Shown: one piece after another, positions 35,240 to 44,331 of the stretch | Numbering within the stretch: position 1 is the stretch's first letter | Layout: each line of letters begins with the position of its first letter | DNA from: UBA1563 sp037440065 | Lineage (GTDB): Bacteria > Bacteroidota > Ignavibacteria > Ignavibacteriales > Ignavibacteriaceae | Assembly (NCBI GenBank): GCA_037440065.1 | Contig: JBBIUV010000015.1 | Location: 186,001-250,000 of the forward strand | Direction: 5' to 3' | Length of the DNA: 64,000 nt | The notes under the pieces: model-generated | What the model was told of the DNA's origin: nothing | The model's database searches: none | What the model saw: only the letters and a program-made list of their open reading frames with translations | Program-made: the position numbers and the translations under genes

Positions 35240-36428
35240 AGAAGGTTCCATTACTTCGGTTAAGGGAATTAAAGCCGCCGGAATTTTTGCCGGAATAAAA
35301 AAGAAAAGAAAAGATTTAGCGCTCATTTATTCTGAATATCCTGCCACAGCCGCAGGCACCTTTACGTTGAATAAAGTTCAAGCCGCGCCATTATTAGTTT
35401 CAAAAGAGGCGTTGAAAAAATCTTCTCACGTGCAGGCGGTGTTGGTTAACTCCGGTAACGCAAACGCATGTACAGGCGAACAAGGTTACGAAGATGCATT
35501 GGAGATGCAGAAGTATTGCGCAAAGAAATTAAAACTCCAACAGGATGAAGTGCTTATCAGTTCAACCGGAGTTATTGGAATGAAACTTCCGATTGAAAAA
35601 ATAAAAACCGGAATTGATGAGATCATTCCCGCGCTGACACACAGTGGCGGATACGATGCGGCAAAAGCGATCATGACCACCGACTTAACAAGTAAATCTT
35701 ACGCAAAAACAGTTCATCTTTCAACCGGTGAAGTTACCATCGGAGGAATTTGCAAAGGAAGCGGAATGATCATGCCGAACATGGCGACGATGCTCGCGTT
35801 CATTGCAACTGACGCGGCAATTGAAAAACATCTTCTGCAAAAACTTTTAAGTGAAGCGGTAAAAAATTCGTTCAACAAAATTACTGTTGACGGCGACACA
35901 AGTACTAACGACATGGTTGTTCTACTCGCTAACGGAGCCGCAGGCATTTCCGTTAAAAAAGATTCTGAAGATCAAAAAATCTTTCTTGCCGCGCTTACAA
36001 AATTTTGTATTGTAATGGCAAAGTCGATCGTCTCCGACGGTGAAGGAGCCACGAAACTTGTAACCGTTACGGTTAAAGGTGCAAAAAGTGAAGATGATGC
36101 AAATGCTGTTGCAAAAGCTATCTCAAATTCTCCGTTAGTTAAAACTGCTTTCTGCGGTGAAGACGCAAACTGGGGAAGAATCCTTTCCGCAGCCGGAAAC
36201 AGCGGCGCACATTTTGATCCCGCAAAAGTTTCAATTTATTTTGATGACCTTGCAATCTTAAAACCGAATTACGATATCGTGCTTGATGAAAAAGCGGCGA
36301 AAGAAATTCTAATTAAAAAGGAATATACCGTAACGGTTAATCTTGCAACGGGTTCGATCGATTCAACCTGGTGGACATGCGACTTCTCCGAAAATTATAT
36401 TAAAATTAATGCTAATTATAGGACGTAA
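35223..36428 (+). CDS. argJ: Bifunctional glutamate N-acetyltransferase / amino-acid acetyltransferase
   Basis: The start is ATG 35223, right after the near-perfect ribosome site AAGGAGG; a longer frame from 35187 is inside argC. The 401-residue product has the ArgJ self-cleavage motif: the new N-terminal threonine of the beta chain is in MPNMATMLAFIATDA (about residue 190). The AVLVNSGNANACTG and TVDGDTSTNDM blocks are conserved. It moves the acetyl group from N-acetylornithine to glutamate, recycling it, which explains why no argA or argE is present. Ends four bases before argB starts. Confidence 0.96.
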   Translation: MQHFHKEGSITSVKGIKAAGIFAGIKKKRKDLALIYSEYPATAAGTFTLNKVQAAPLLVSKEALKKSSHVQAVLVNSGNANACTGEQGYEDALEMQKYCAKKLKLQQDEVLISSTGVIGMKLPIEKIKTGIDEIIPALTHSGGYDAAKAIMTTDLTSKSYAKTVHLSTGEVTIGGICKGSGMIMPNMATMLAFIATDAAIEKHLLQKLLSEAVKNSFNKITVDGDTSTNDMVVLLANGAAGISVKKDSEDQKIFLAALTKFCIVMAKSIVSDGEGATKLVTVTVKGAKSEDDANAVAKAISNSPLVKTAFCGEDANWGRILSAAGNSGAHFDPAKVSIYFDDLAILKPNYDIVLDEKAAKEILIKKEYTVTVNLATGSIDSTWWTCDFSENYIKINANYRT

Positions 36429-36432
36429 CGTT

Positions 36433-37218
36433 ATGAAAACTATCATCCTCAAACTTAGCGGTAAAGCTCTTTCATCATTTATTCAAGATGAAAAGTGGAG
36501 CAATACTCTTTTGGAATTGTCCCGGCATTATGACGGAATTATTATTGTTCATGGTGCCGGAACTACAATTTCCGACTGGTCAACAAAAATGGACTGCGAT
36601 GTAAAATTTGTGAACGGGCAGCGGGTTACAACCGCAGAAATTATGGACATTGTCGCAGCCGTGCAAGCCGGATTGCTGAACCAGAAGATCATCAGCTATC
36701 TGCATGCAAAAGGTTTGGAAGCCATCGGACTTTCCGGTGTTGACCGGAATCTTTTTGTTGCCGATTACATGAATAAAGAGTTAGGATTTGTTGGTTACCC
36801 CAAATTGAACGGAAACATTTCCTGGGTAAAAAATCTTTTAAAAGAAAAAGTTATCCCAGTTTTTTCCAGCGTATGCAGAGATCACGAAGGTAATTTGATG
36901 AACGTTAACGCTGATGTCTTCTGTGAAGTTTTGGCAGCATCAATAAAGGCTGATACTGTGCTCTTCCTATCCGATGTTGCTGGCGTAATACTTAACGGTG
37001 AAGTGAAAAGTTCTTTGGATGAAAAAGAAATTGATTTCGGAATTGAGAAAGGTGAAATCACCGGCGGGATGATTCCCAAAATGCAAAGCTGTCTCGAACT
37101 TCTGCAAAAAGGAATTAATAAAATTTGGATCGGTGATGATGTTGAATTGAAACCCAACTCAAAAATGTTTAATACAAAAATGAAAGGAACGTGGATTACC
37201 GCCAATGGAACAGCCTAA
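36433..37218 (+). CDS. argB: Acetylglutamate kinase
   Basis: The start is ATG 36433 (MKTIILKLSGKALSS), five bases after argJ; the longer frame from 36343 lies in argJ. The 261-residue amino-acid kinase has the P-loop-like KLSGKALSS, HGAGTTISDW, the arginine/substrate region FVNGQRVTTAEIMDIV, and SDVAGVIL with GGMIPKMQSCLELL. It phosphorylates N-acetylglutamate. At 261 residues and without an N-terminal extension it is of the short, often arginine-insensitive type, so control may rest with ArgR. Overlaps argD by 14 bases. Confidence 0.94.
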   Translation: MKTIILKLSGKALSSFIQDEKWSNTLLELSRHYDGIIIVHGAGTTISDWSTKMDCDVKFVNGQRVTTAEIMDIVAAVQAGLLNQKIISYLHAKGLEAIGLSGVDRNLFVADYMNKELGFVGYPKLNGNISWVKNLLKEKVIPVFSSVCRDHEGNLMNVNADVFCEVLAASIKADTVLFLSDVAGVILNGEVKSSLDEKEIDFGIEKGEITGGMIPKMQSCLELLQKGINKIWIGDDVELKPNSKMFNTKMKGTWITANGTA

Positions 37219-38398
37219 TAATTCTTCGCTCTTAAAAAATTATAACCGGTTGCCGGTTGAATTTGTAAAAGGAGAGGGTTCTTCTCTCTTTGACTCAAAT
37301 GGGAAAAAGTATCTCGATTTTCTCAGCGGTATTGCTGTAACCAGTTTCGGTCATGCTCATCCTCATATCACAAAAGCAGTACATGATCAAGTAGATAAAA
37401 TTTGGCACACGTCAAATCTTTTTAAAATATCACTTCAAGAAAAGGTTGCAGAAAAGCTTACCACACAATCAAAACTCGATAAAGTTTTTTTCTGTAATTC
37501 GGGAACCGAAGCAAATGAAGCGGCGATAAAGTTTGCCAGAAAGTTCGGAGATGGAAAATCAAACATCATTACAGCACTCGGTGGTTTTCATGGAAGAACG
37601 ATGGGAAGTCTTTCTGCTTCTGCACAATATAAATTGTGGCAGGGGTTTTATCCGCTTACTCCGGGATTTATTCACGTTCCGTATAATGACATAGATGCAA
37701 TCAACGATTCGATTAACGAACACACTGCCGCTGTAATGGTAGAACCTATACAGGGCGAAAACGGAGTAATTGTTCCGTCATCGGATTATTTAAAAAAATT
37801 AAGAGCAATTTGTGACGCCAACAGTCTTCTGTTAATTGTTGATGAAGTACAAACCGGAATTGGTAGAACAGGAAAATATTTCGCTTATCAATGGGCTGAA
37901 ATTCAACCGGATATTGTAACAATCGCAAAAGGAATCGCGAATGGTCTTCCTCTTGGCGCAGTAATTTGTTCTGAAAAAGTTGCGGATGTAATTCAACCTG
38001 GTGATCATGGTTCAACGTTTGGTGGAAATCCTGTTTCACTCGCAGCCGCGTTTGCAGTAACAGAATTACTCACTGAAGATGTGTTGAAGAAAATTCAGCA
38101 GCTGGGGAAGAGTTTAATAAATGGAATTAAAAATCTTCAGTTAGAAAAAGTAAAAGATGTTCGCGGTTACGGATTAATGGTTGGTGTTGAGTTTGATTCA
38201 TCGATCAATGTAAAAGATTTTATGAAAGAGCTTCTTGAAAGCGGAGTTGTTGCGGGAACTTCCGGAAATAATACGCTTCGTTTGCTTCCTCCTTTTGTAA
38301 TTACTCAAAAAGAAATTGATTTATTTCTTTTGACTTTGAGTAAAGTTGTTGATAAGTTTCGCCATGCCGAAGTTAAGCAACTTCAATCGGTCCAATAA
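37205..38398 (+). CDS. argD: Acetylornithine aminotransferase
   Basis: A class-III PLP aminotransferase of 397 residues. The fold markers are FCNSGTEANEAAIKFARKF, GGFHGRTMGSLSAS, the aspartate-bearing LLIVDEVQTGIGRTG and the PLP lysine in TIAKGIANGLPLGAV (about residue 245). It converts N-acetylglutamate semialdehyde to N-acetylornithine using glutamate. It could also serve the lysine pathway. The operon position between argB and argR supports the arginine role. Confidence 0.94.
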   Translation: MEQPNNSSLLKNYNRLPVEFVKGEGSSLFDSNGKKYLDFLSGIAVTSFGHAHPHITKAVHDQVDKIWHTSNLFKISLQEKVAEKLTTQSKLDKVFFCNSGTEANEAAIKFARKFGDGKSNIITALGGFHGRTMGSLSASAQYKLWQGFYPLTPGFIHVPYNDIDAINDSINEHTAAVMVEPIQGENGVIVPSSDYLKKLRAICDANSLLLIVDEVQTGIGRTGKYFAYQWAEIQPDIVTIAKGIANGLPLGAVICSEKVADVIQPGDHGSTFGGNPVSLAAAFAVTELLTEDVLKKIQQLGKSLINGIKNLQLEKVKDVRGYGLMVGVEFDSSINVKDFMKELLESGVVAGTSGNNTLRLLPPFVITQKEIDLFLLTLSKVVDKFRHAEVKQLQSVQ

Positions 38399-38427
38399 TT
38401 TTATAAATAAAAATAGAGGAACACATC

Positions 38428-38895
38428 ATGGCTTCAAAATTAAAAAGACAAAACAGGATAAAAGAAATTCTTCAGATAAAGCATATTGCTAATCAAGAAG
38501 ATCTGCTCGTTTATCTAAAGCGCGATGGATATGAAATTACCCAAGCGACGTTAAGCAGAGACTTTGCCGAACTTGGAGTGGTAAGAATTTTTACCGAGTA
38601 TGGTGTCCGATATATTTTAAACGCTGAAGAAAGCGGAAAACAAATTGCTCGGCTTGTCGGTTTTGAGATTCTAACCGTACACCACAACGAATCGGTTGTA
38701 ATTGTAAGAACGCTTGCCGGTAGAGCCCAGGGTGTTGCACATTACATCGATCGTTGGAATAAAGAAGAAATTATCGGAACAATCGGCGGAGACGATACCG
38801 TTTTGATCATTCCGAATAAACAAAGCAGTATTCCGAACATCATTGCCCTTATCAAAAAAATAATGTCGGAAAACCCCTCACAAAGAATAAAGTAA
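38428..38895 (+). CDS. argR: Arginine repressor
   Basis: The 155-residue protein has the ArgR N-terminal winged helix (RIKEILQIKHIANQEDLLVY, TQATLSRDFAELGV) and the C-terminal hexamerisation and arginine-binding domain (VRTLAGRAQGVAHYIDRWN and IGGDDTVLIIPN, with the Asp-Asp that binds arginine). It starts 30 bases after argD, after AGAGGAACAC. In this operon it presumably closes a negative feedback loop at the box at 34050-34067. Confidence 0.96.
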   Translation: MASKLKRQNRIKEILQIKHIANQEDLLVYLKRDGYEITQATLSRDFAELGVVRIFTEYGVRYILNAEESGKQIARLVGFEILTVHHNESVVIVRTLAGRAQGVAHYIDRWNKEEIIGTIGGDDTVLIIPNKQSSIPNIIALIKKIMSENPSQRIK

Positions 38896-38908
38896 AATAG
38901 GAGAGAGA

Positions 38909-40147
38909 ATGTCATATAAAAAAATTGTTGTTGCTTATTCCGGCGGACTTGATACTTCCGTTATGGTTAACTGGCTTAAAAATAAATACGACGCCGAATT
39001 AATTACGGCAACCGGAAATCTCGGTCAAAAAGATGAACTTGAAAATTTAGAAGAGAAAGCCAAATTAACCGGCGCATCAAAATCTTACATTCTGGATTTA
39101 CAAAAAGAATTTATTACGGAATATGTTTGGAAAGCGTTGAAAGCAGGCGCGTTATACGAGGGACAATATCCAATGGCAACCGCTATCGGAAGACCTTTGC
39201 TAGCTAAACTAATGGTTGATATTGCTATTGCAGAAGGCGCCGATACAATCGCTCACGGCTGTACGGGGAAGGGGAATGATCAAGTACGGTTTGAAGTTGG
39301 CATTCAAACGTTAGCTCCCCATTTGAAAATTTTAGCGCCGTTAAGAATTTGGGAATTCAAAAGCAGGGAAGAAGAAATTGATTACGCACTCGAACACAAC
39401 ATTCCAATTAAAATAAAAAAAGATTCACCTTATTCAATTGATGAAAACCTTTGGGGAATTGCGATTGAATGCGGTGTGCTGGAAGACCCGACAGTGCAGC
39501 CTCCCGCAGACGCTTACCAAATTACTACATCACCAAAAGATGCGCCGGATAAACCAGAATCATTATCAATTGAATTTGAAAAAGGGGTTCCTGTTTCTTT
39601 GAACGGCAAAAAATTATCAGCTGTTGATCTTGTAAAAGAATTGAATGTTATCGGTGGTAAACACGGCATCGGAAGAATGGACTTGATCGAAAATAGAGTT
39701 GTAGGAATTAAATCAAGAGAAGTTTACGAAGCTCCGGCAGCGGTTATTCTTCACACAGCTCATAAAGAATTAGAAAAACTTATTCTTGATAAAGAAACAT
39801 TCCGTTTTAAACAAGGAGTTTCCGACAAAGTTGCAAATCTTATTTACGACGGATTGTGGTTCTCACCTTTATTTGATGCGTTGATGGCTTTTGTTGATTC
39901 AACTCAAGAAAACATCACCGGCTCTGTAACGGTAGAATTTTACAAGGGAGCTATCACGGTTCTTTCAAGAAGTTCGGCTCATAGTCTTTATAACAAGGAT
40001 TTAGCAACCTACACCGTTGAAGATAAATTTGATCACACTGCAGCGGAAGGATTTTTAGCGTTGTACGGTTTGCCGTATAAAACGTTAAGTCTCGTAAAAG
40101 CTGCAAACACTCCAAGCGAAGCAAAGGCGCACGAGGTTGCGCACTAA
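38909..40147 (+). CDS. argG: Argininosuccinate synthase
   Basis: The 412-residue enzyme joins citrulline and aspartate with ATP. It shows the N-terminal PP-loop VVAYSGGLDTSVMVNWL, the GCTGKGNDQVRFE stretch, and KKDSPYSIDENLWG. AGGAGAGAG precedes the ATG. It is preceded by argR after 13 bases and overlaps argH by one base in the TAATG form. Its substrate citrulline needs ornithine carbamoyltransferase, but no argF is found in this window. Confidence 0.97.
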   Translation: MSYKKIVVAYSGGLDTSVMVNWLKNKYDAELITATGNLGQKDELENLEEKAKLTGASKSYILDLQKEFITEYVWKALKAGALYEGQYPMATAIGRPLLAKLMVDIAIAEGADTIAHGCTGKGNDQVRFEVGIQTLAPHLKILAPLRIWEFKSREEEIDYALEHNIPIKIKKDSPYSIDENLWGIAIECGVLEDPTVQPPADAYQITTSPKDAPDKPESLSIEFEKGVPVSLNGKKLSAVDLVKELNVIGGKHGIGRMDLIENRVVGIKSREVYEAPAAVILHTAHKELEKLILDKETFRFKQGVSDKVANLIYDGLWFSPLFDALMAFVDSTQENITGSVTVEFYKGAITVLSRSSAHSLYNKDLATYTVEDKFDHTAAEGFLALYGLPYKTLSLVKAANTPSEAKAHEVAH

Positions 40148-41517
40148 TGCTCTGGGGTGGAAGGTTTTCTAAATCGCTTAACCAAAAAGCGCTGGAGTTT
40201 TCTTCATCGCTTTCCTTTGATGTTACGTTGATTGAAGAAGACCTTGACGTAAGCGTTGCGCACTCAGCAATGCTCGCGGAAATTGGAATTCTCACTAAAG
40301 AAGAAGCTCAACAAATTCATTCCGGATTAGACCAGATCCGGAATGAATTTTTAAATGAAATTTGGAAACCCGATCCCGCACGATTTGAAGATATTCACTC
40401 GGCAATTGAATCTCGTTTAAAAGAACTCATCGGTGAAACTGCAGATAAACTCCACACCGGAAGAAGCAGGAACGATCAAGTTGCAACTGATTTGCGGTTG
40501 TGGACAAAGAAGCAGGCAGATCAATTAAAAAACACGATTACCGAACTTCAAAAACAGTTAATCAAAATTGCAGAAGAACATTCTGAAACGATCATTGCCG
40601 GTTACACTCATTTGCAAAGAGCTCAGCCGATCTCTTTTGCGTTTCATCTTCTCGCTTACGTTGAAATGCTGGAACGCGATAAACAACGAATACAATTTGT
40701 ACTTAATGAGGCGGACGTTTCGCCCCTTGGATGCGGCGCGTTAGCTGGTTCTACTATTCCGTTGGATAGAGATTTTACTGCGCAAAAGCTTGGCTTTACA
40801 AAAAATTCCGCAAACGCGCTCGACGCCATTTCCGATAGAGATTTTGTTCTTGATTTTCTTAATGCCTGTTCGGTTGGAATGATGCATCTTTCACGATTGA
40901 GTGAAGAAATAATTTTGTGGACTTCACAAGAATGGAAGTTCGTAAGATTGAGCGATGATGTTACAACCGGCTCATCGTTAATGCCGCAGAAAAAAAATTC
41001 CGATCTTGCTGAACTTATCCGTGGAAAGAGCGGAAGAGTTTTCGGCAACGCATTCGGATTTCTTTCAACGATGAAAAGTCTGCCGCTAAGTTACAACCGC
41101 GATTTTCAAGAAGATAAAGAACCTCTCTTCGATTCTGTGCACACATATTTTACTTCGCTTGAAGTGATGCGGTTAATGTTTATCGGCATGGAAATAAATT
41201 CAGAAAGATTTACCGAAGAATTGAACGGTGATTTTTCTCTTGCCACAGATTTAGCCGATTGGCTTGTACTGAAAGGAATTCCATTCCGGCAAGCACATCA
41301 TCTTGTCGGCGATGTTGTAAAATTAGCGGAAACAAAAAAATGTAAGTTGAATCAACTTACTTTGGATGCGTTGAAAAAGTTCAGCGCACTCTTTGATGAA
41401 ACAGCATTACAGCTTTTCGATATTTCATCCGCACTCTCGCGAAAAAAAACTTTCGGCTCACCAAACCCGGAAATGGTTAGAGAACAAATAGAAATTTGGT
41501 TAAGTAAACTCGCTTAA
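40147..41517 (+). CDS. argH: Argininosuccinate lyase
   Basis: The 456-residue lyase releases arginine and fumarate. Its motifs are HTGRSRNDQVATDLRLW, TIAGYTHLQRAQPISFA with the catalytic His, and the family signature GSSLMPQKKNSDLAELIRG with its flexible serine loop. It is the last gene of the arg operon; 126 bases follow before plsY, whose own promoter is at 41577-41605. There is no terminator hairpin between them. Confidence 0.97.
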   Translation: MLWGGRFSKSLNQKALEFSSSLSFDVTLIEEDLDVSVAHSAMLAEIGILTKEEAQQIHSGLDQIRNEFLNEIWKPDPARFEDIHSAIESRLKELIGETADKLHTGRSRNDQVATDLRLWTKKQADQLKNTITELQKQLIKIAEEHSETIIAGYTHLQRAQPISFAFHLLAYVEMLERDKQRIQFVLNEADVSPLGCGALAGSTIPLDRDFTAQKLGFTKNSANALDAISDRDFVLDFLNACSVGMMHLSRLSEEIILWTSQEWKFVRLSDDVTTGSSLMPQKKNSDLAELIRGKSGRVFGNAFGFLSTMKSLPLSYNRDFQEDKEPLFDSVHTYFTSLEVMRLMFIGMEINSERFTEELNGDFSLATDLADWLVLKGIPFRQAHHLVGDVVKLAETKKCKLNQLTLDALKKFSALFDETALQLFDISSALSRKKTFGSPNPEMVREQIEIWLSKLA

Positions 41518-41576
41518 TAATTTCCACAAACAAGCGATAATTAAAGTGATTTGATTTCTTTTAAGAAAGTTTTAAC

Positions 41577-41605
41577 TTGCAAGCAATACAAATGCAGTTT
41601 ATATT
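41577..41605 (+). promoter_or_regulatory. plsY-gpsA promoter
   Basis: TTGCAA (41577-41582) and TATATT (41600-41605) lie 17 bases apart, ending 38 bases before the plsY ATG. It separates the glycerolipid pair from the arg operon. Confidence 0.6.
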
Positions 41606-41643
41606 TTCTTTGTAGATAAATTTAATAATAAACGGAACATGAT

Positions 41644-42309
41644 ATGTTTTTACTTGGTGTAGTTGTTATACTATCTTATTTGATTGGCTCTATTCCAACA
41701 AGCTTGATAGTCAGCCGTGCGGCAAAAGGAATTGATATTCGCGAACACGGAAGCGGAAATGCCGGAGGAACAAATGTATGGCGTATCCTTGGATGGAAAT
41801 TCGGTCTTTTAGTGATCCTTTTGGATGCTTTAAAAGGTGTTCTTGCGGTTGTTTTAATCTCCCGCATTTATTATGGAAATTTCCCTTTCAATAATTTAAC
41901 TCCGTTTGATGATTTTACACTCGTTCAATTGATTGCCGGTGTAACCGCAGTTCTTGGACACGTTTGGTCAGTCTTTGCAAGCTTTAAAGGCGGTAAAGGA
42001 ATTGCAACAGGTATGGGAATTTTAGTCTCCCTGGCAACAGTTGATCTTTTGGTCGGTGTTGGGATTTTCTTCCTTGCTATTTTCATCTCCCGATATGTGT
42101 CACTTGGTTCTATTCTCGCAGCTATCTCCATTCCTTTAACTATGATCATCAGAGAAAATGTTTTCCATGCACATATCGAAGGTTACGGGACGCTTCTTCC
42201 TTTTTTAATCGGACTTGCAGTTTTGGTTGTTTATACTCACAGAAAAAATATTTCAAGAATAAAAAACGGGGTTGAAAACAAAATAAGTTTTGCAAAAAAG
42301 AAAAGCTAA
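41644..42309 (+). CDS. plsY: Acyl-phosphate:glycerol-3-phosphate acyltransferase PlsY
   Basis: The 221-residue integral membrane protein has five hydrophobic helices and the PlsY motifs EHGSGNAGGTNVWRILG (motif 1, with the substitution of Gly for Ala), FASFKGGKGIATGMGI (motif 2) and a late HRKNISRI (motif 3). It transfers acyl groups from acyl-phosphate to glycerol-3-phosphate at the inner membrane to start phospholipid synthesis. The gpsA gene starts six bases downstream and makes its substrate. Confidence 0.96.
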   Translation: MFLLGVVVILSYLIGSIPTSLIVSRAAKGIDIREHGSGNAGGTNVWRILGWKFGLLVILLDALKGVLAVVLISRIYYGNFPFNNLTPFDDFTLVQLIAGVTAVLGHVWSVFASFKGGKGIATGMGILVSLATVDLLVGVGIFFLAIFISRYVSLGSILAAISIPLTMIIRENVFHAHIEGYGTLLPFLIGLAVLVVYTHRKNISRIKNGVENKISFAKKKS

Positions 42310-42315
42310 ATTGAA

Positions 42316-43311
42316 ATGAAAATTGCGGTATTAGGAGCAGGCGCTTTCGGAACTACCTTAGCGGTTTTACTCCATTACAACGGGCATAAAGTCTCTCTTT
42401 GGGAATACAAAAAAAGCTACGCCAAAGAGATGATCAAAAAACGCGAAAACAAAACGTACTTACCTGGCACTCCTCTTCCGGAAGAATTAGAAATCTCCCA
42501 TCAATTACAAGATATAATTACCGATAAAAATTTAATTGTACTCGCCGTACCTTCTCAATTTCTAAGAAGCGTGGTAAAACAAATTTCTTTCTCCGATATT
42601 AAAAACACGATATTTGTTAATGTGGCGAAGGGGATTGAAAATAAAACCTTGATGACAATGTCGCAAATGTTGAAGGATGTTTTTCCATCAATTCAAGATG
42701 ATCAATTAGGAATTTTATCGGGACCGAGTCATGCCGAAGAAGTTTGTAAACGCATTCCAACCGCTGTAGTTGCAGGCTCAACAGTGAAGGATACTTCACG
42801 AACCGTTCAAGCCGCATTTATGAATTCCTACTTCCGTGTTTATTCTTCAACCGATCTTTTAGGTGTTGAACTCGGCGGAGCTTTCAAAAATGTAATGGCA
42901 ATAGGTGCTGGAATTATTGACGGTGCAAAATTCGGTGATAATACAAAAGCTGCAATCATGACGCGAGGCATAGCAGAGATTACTCGTATGGGAGTTGCGA
43001 TGGGAGCTAAACCGGAAACTTTTTCGGGCTTATCCGGCATCGGCGACCTTATCGTTACCTGTATGAGCAAACATAGCCGAAATCGTTATGTTGGTGAAAA
43101 ATTAGGAAGCGGATTAAAGTTGAAAGAGATTTTGAAAAACATGTACGCAGTGGCCGAAGGCGTTGAAACAAGTCGATCAGCATCAGAACTTGCCCAAAAA
43201 GTTGGTGTTGACGCACCGATAACTAACGAAGTTTATAAAATTCTTTTTGAAGATAAAGACGCGATTAAGGCTACAACAGATCTAATGTCCCGTGACATGA
43301 AAGAAGAATAA
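42316..43311 (+). CDS. gpsA: NAD(P)-dependent glycerol-3-phosphate dehydrogenase
   Basis: The 331-residue enzyme turns dihydroxyacetone phosphate into sn-glycerol-3-phosphate, the backbone for phospholipids. It has the Rossmann motif VLGAGAFGTTLAVLL, the SGPSHAEEV stretch and the catalytic/conserved block GGAFKNVMAIGAGIIDG and FGDNTKAAIMTRG. Sits six bases from plsY; the pair is a common Bacteroidota/Chlorobi arrangement. Confidence 0.97.
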   Translation: MKIAVLGAGAFGTTLAVLLHYNGHKVSLWEYKKSYAKEMIKKRENKTYLPGTPLPEELEISHQLQDIITDKNLIVLAVPSQFLRSVVKQISFSDIKNTIFVNVAKGIENKTLMTMSQMLKDVFPSIQDDQLGILSGPSHAEEVCKRIPTAVVAGSTVKDTSRTVQAAFMNSYFRVYSSTDLLGVELGGAFKNVMAIGAGIIDGAKFGDNTKAAIMTRGIAEITRMGVAMGAKPETFSGLSGIGDLIVTCMSKHSRNRYVGEKLGSGLKLKEILKNMYAVAEGVETSRSASELAQKVGVDAPITNEVYKILFEDKDAIKATTDLMSRDMKEE

Positions 43312-43410
43312 CACATTTAGCGTTTCTTCCACCCACAATTTCTTTCACCAAAAATTATTTATATTTCCACACCAATTATTTCTTGTTAACTAACTTGATA
43401 AGGTGCTCTA

Positions 43411-44322
43411 ATGGATAGAAGAAAATTTATTAAAGCCGGACTCTTTACTTCAAGTGCAATTGCACTCGGAAACTATTCAAATCTTTATCCCTTTCTCTCT
43501 TCGTCGCTTTCTTCCGATTACGATCTTGTTGCAATTAAAGGCGGAGAACCGGAAGCAATGTTTGATAAAGCCATTGCATCACTTGGCGGAATGAAAAAAT
43601 TTGTAAAGAAGAATCAAAAGGTAGTCATCAAACCAAATATTGGGTGGGATGTAAAACCTGAATTAGCCGCAAATACAAATCCGAAATTAGTAGCGCAAAT
43701 AATTAAACATTGTTTTGATGCAGGGGCAAAAGATGTTTATGTTTTCGATCATACGTGTGATAACTGGAACCGCTGTTATGCCAATAGCGGAATTGAAAGA
43801 GCCGTTAAAGATGCCGGTGGTAAAATTGTAAGCGGCGATAGCGAAAGTTATTATCAACAAGTTGATGTTAAAAAGGGAAAGAGATTAAATTCTTCTAAGG
43901 TGCATGAACTCATTCTTGATTCCGATGTTTTTATTAACGTACCCATCTTGAAACACCATAGCTCCGGAAGATTAACCATTGGAATGAAAAATCTAATGGG
44001 TGTTGTTTGGGATAGAGGATATTGGCACCGCAATGATCTCCATCAATGTATTGCCGATTTTGCGACGTTCAAAAAACCGGATTTAAATATTGTTGATGCT
44101 TATTGGGTAATGAAAAAAAATGGTCCTCGCGGAGTTTCACAAGATGATGTGATAACTTTAAAATCACAAATCATTTCGACCGATATTGTTGCTGCTGATG
44201 CAGCAGCTGCCAAAATGTTCGGGATGGAGATAGCGGATATTCCCTATATTAATTATGCCGACGAAATGAAAGTCGGCGTAAAAGATTTGAGCAAACTGAA
44301 CATTAACCGCATCATTTTGTAA
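43411..44322 (+). CDS. DUF362 protein with Tat-like signal
   Basis: The 303-residue product begins MDRRKFIKAGLFTSSAIALG, a twin-arginine-like signal with a hydrophobic core, so it is probably exported folded. The body matches DUF362 (VVIKPNIGWDVK, KLVAQIIKHCFDAGAKDVYV, VFINVPILKHHSSGRLTIGMKNLMG split at its two conserved blocks). DUF362 proteins are often paired with 4Fe-4S proteins; here the next gene, starting 9 bases later, is a membrane polyferredoxin. The function of the family is not established. Few cysteines of its own, so it does not carry the cluster itself. Confidence 0.85.
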   Translation: MDRRKFIKAGLFTSSAIALGNYSNLYPFLSSSLSSDYDLVAIKGGEPEAMFDKAIASLGGMKKFVKKNQKVVIKPNIGWDVKPELAANTNPKLVAQIIKHCFDAGAKDVYVFDHTCDNWNRCYANSGIERAVKDAGGKIVSGDSESYYQQVDVKKGKRLNSSKVHELILDSDVFINVPILKHHSSGRLTIGMKNLMGVVWDRGYWHRNDLHQCIADFATFKKPDLNIVDAYWVMKKNGPRGVSQDDVITLKSQIISTDIVAADAAAAKMFGMEIADIPYINYADEMKVGVKDLSKLNINRIIL

Positions 44323-44331
44323 ATTGATTAA

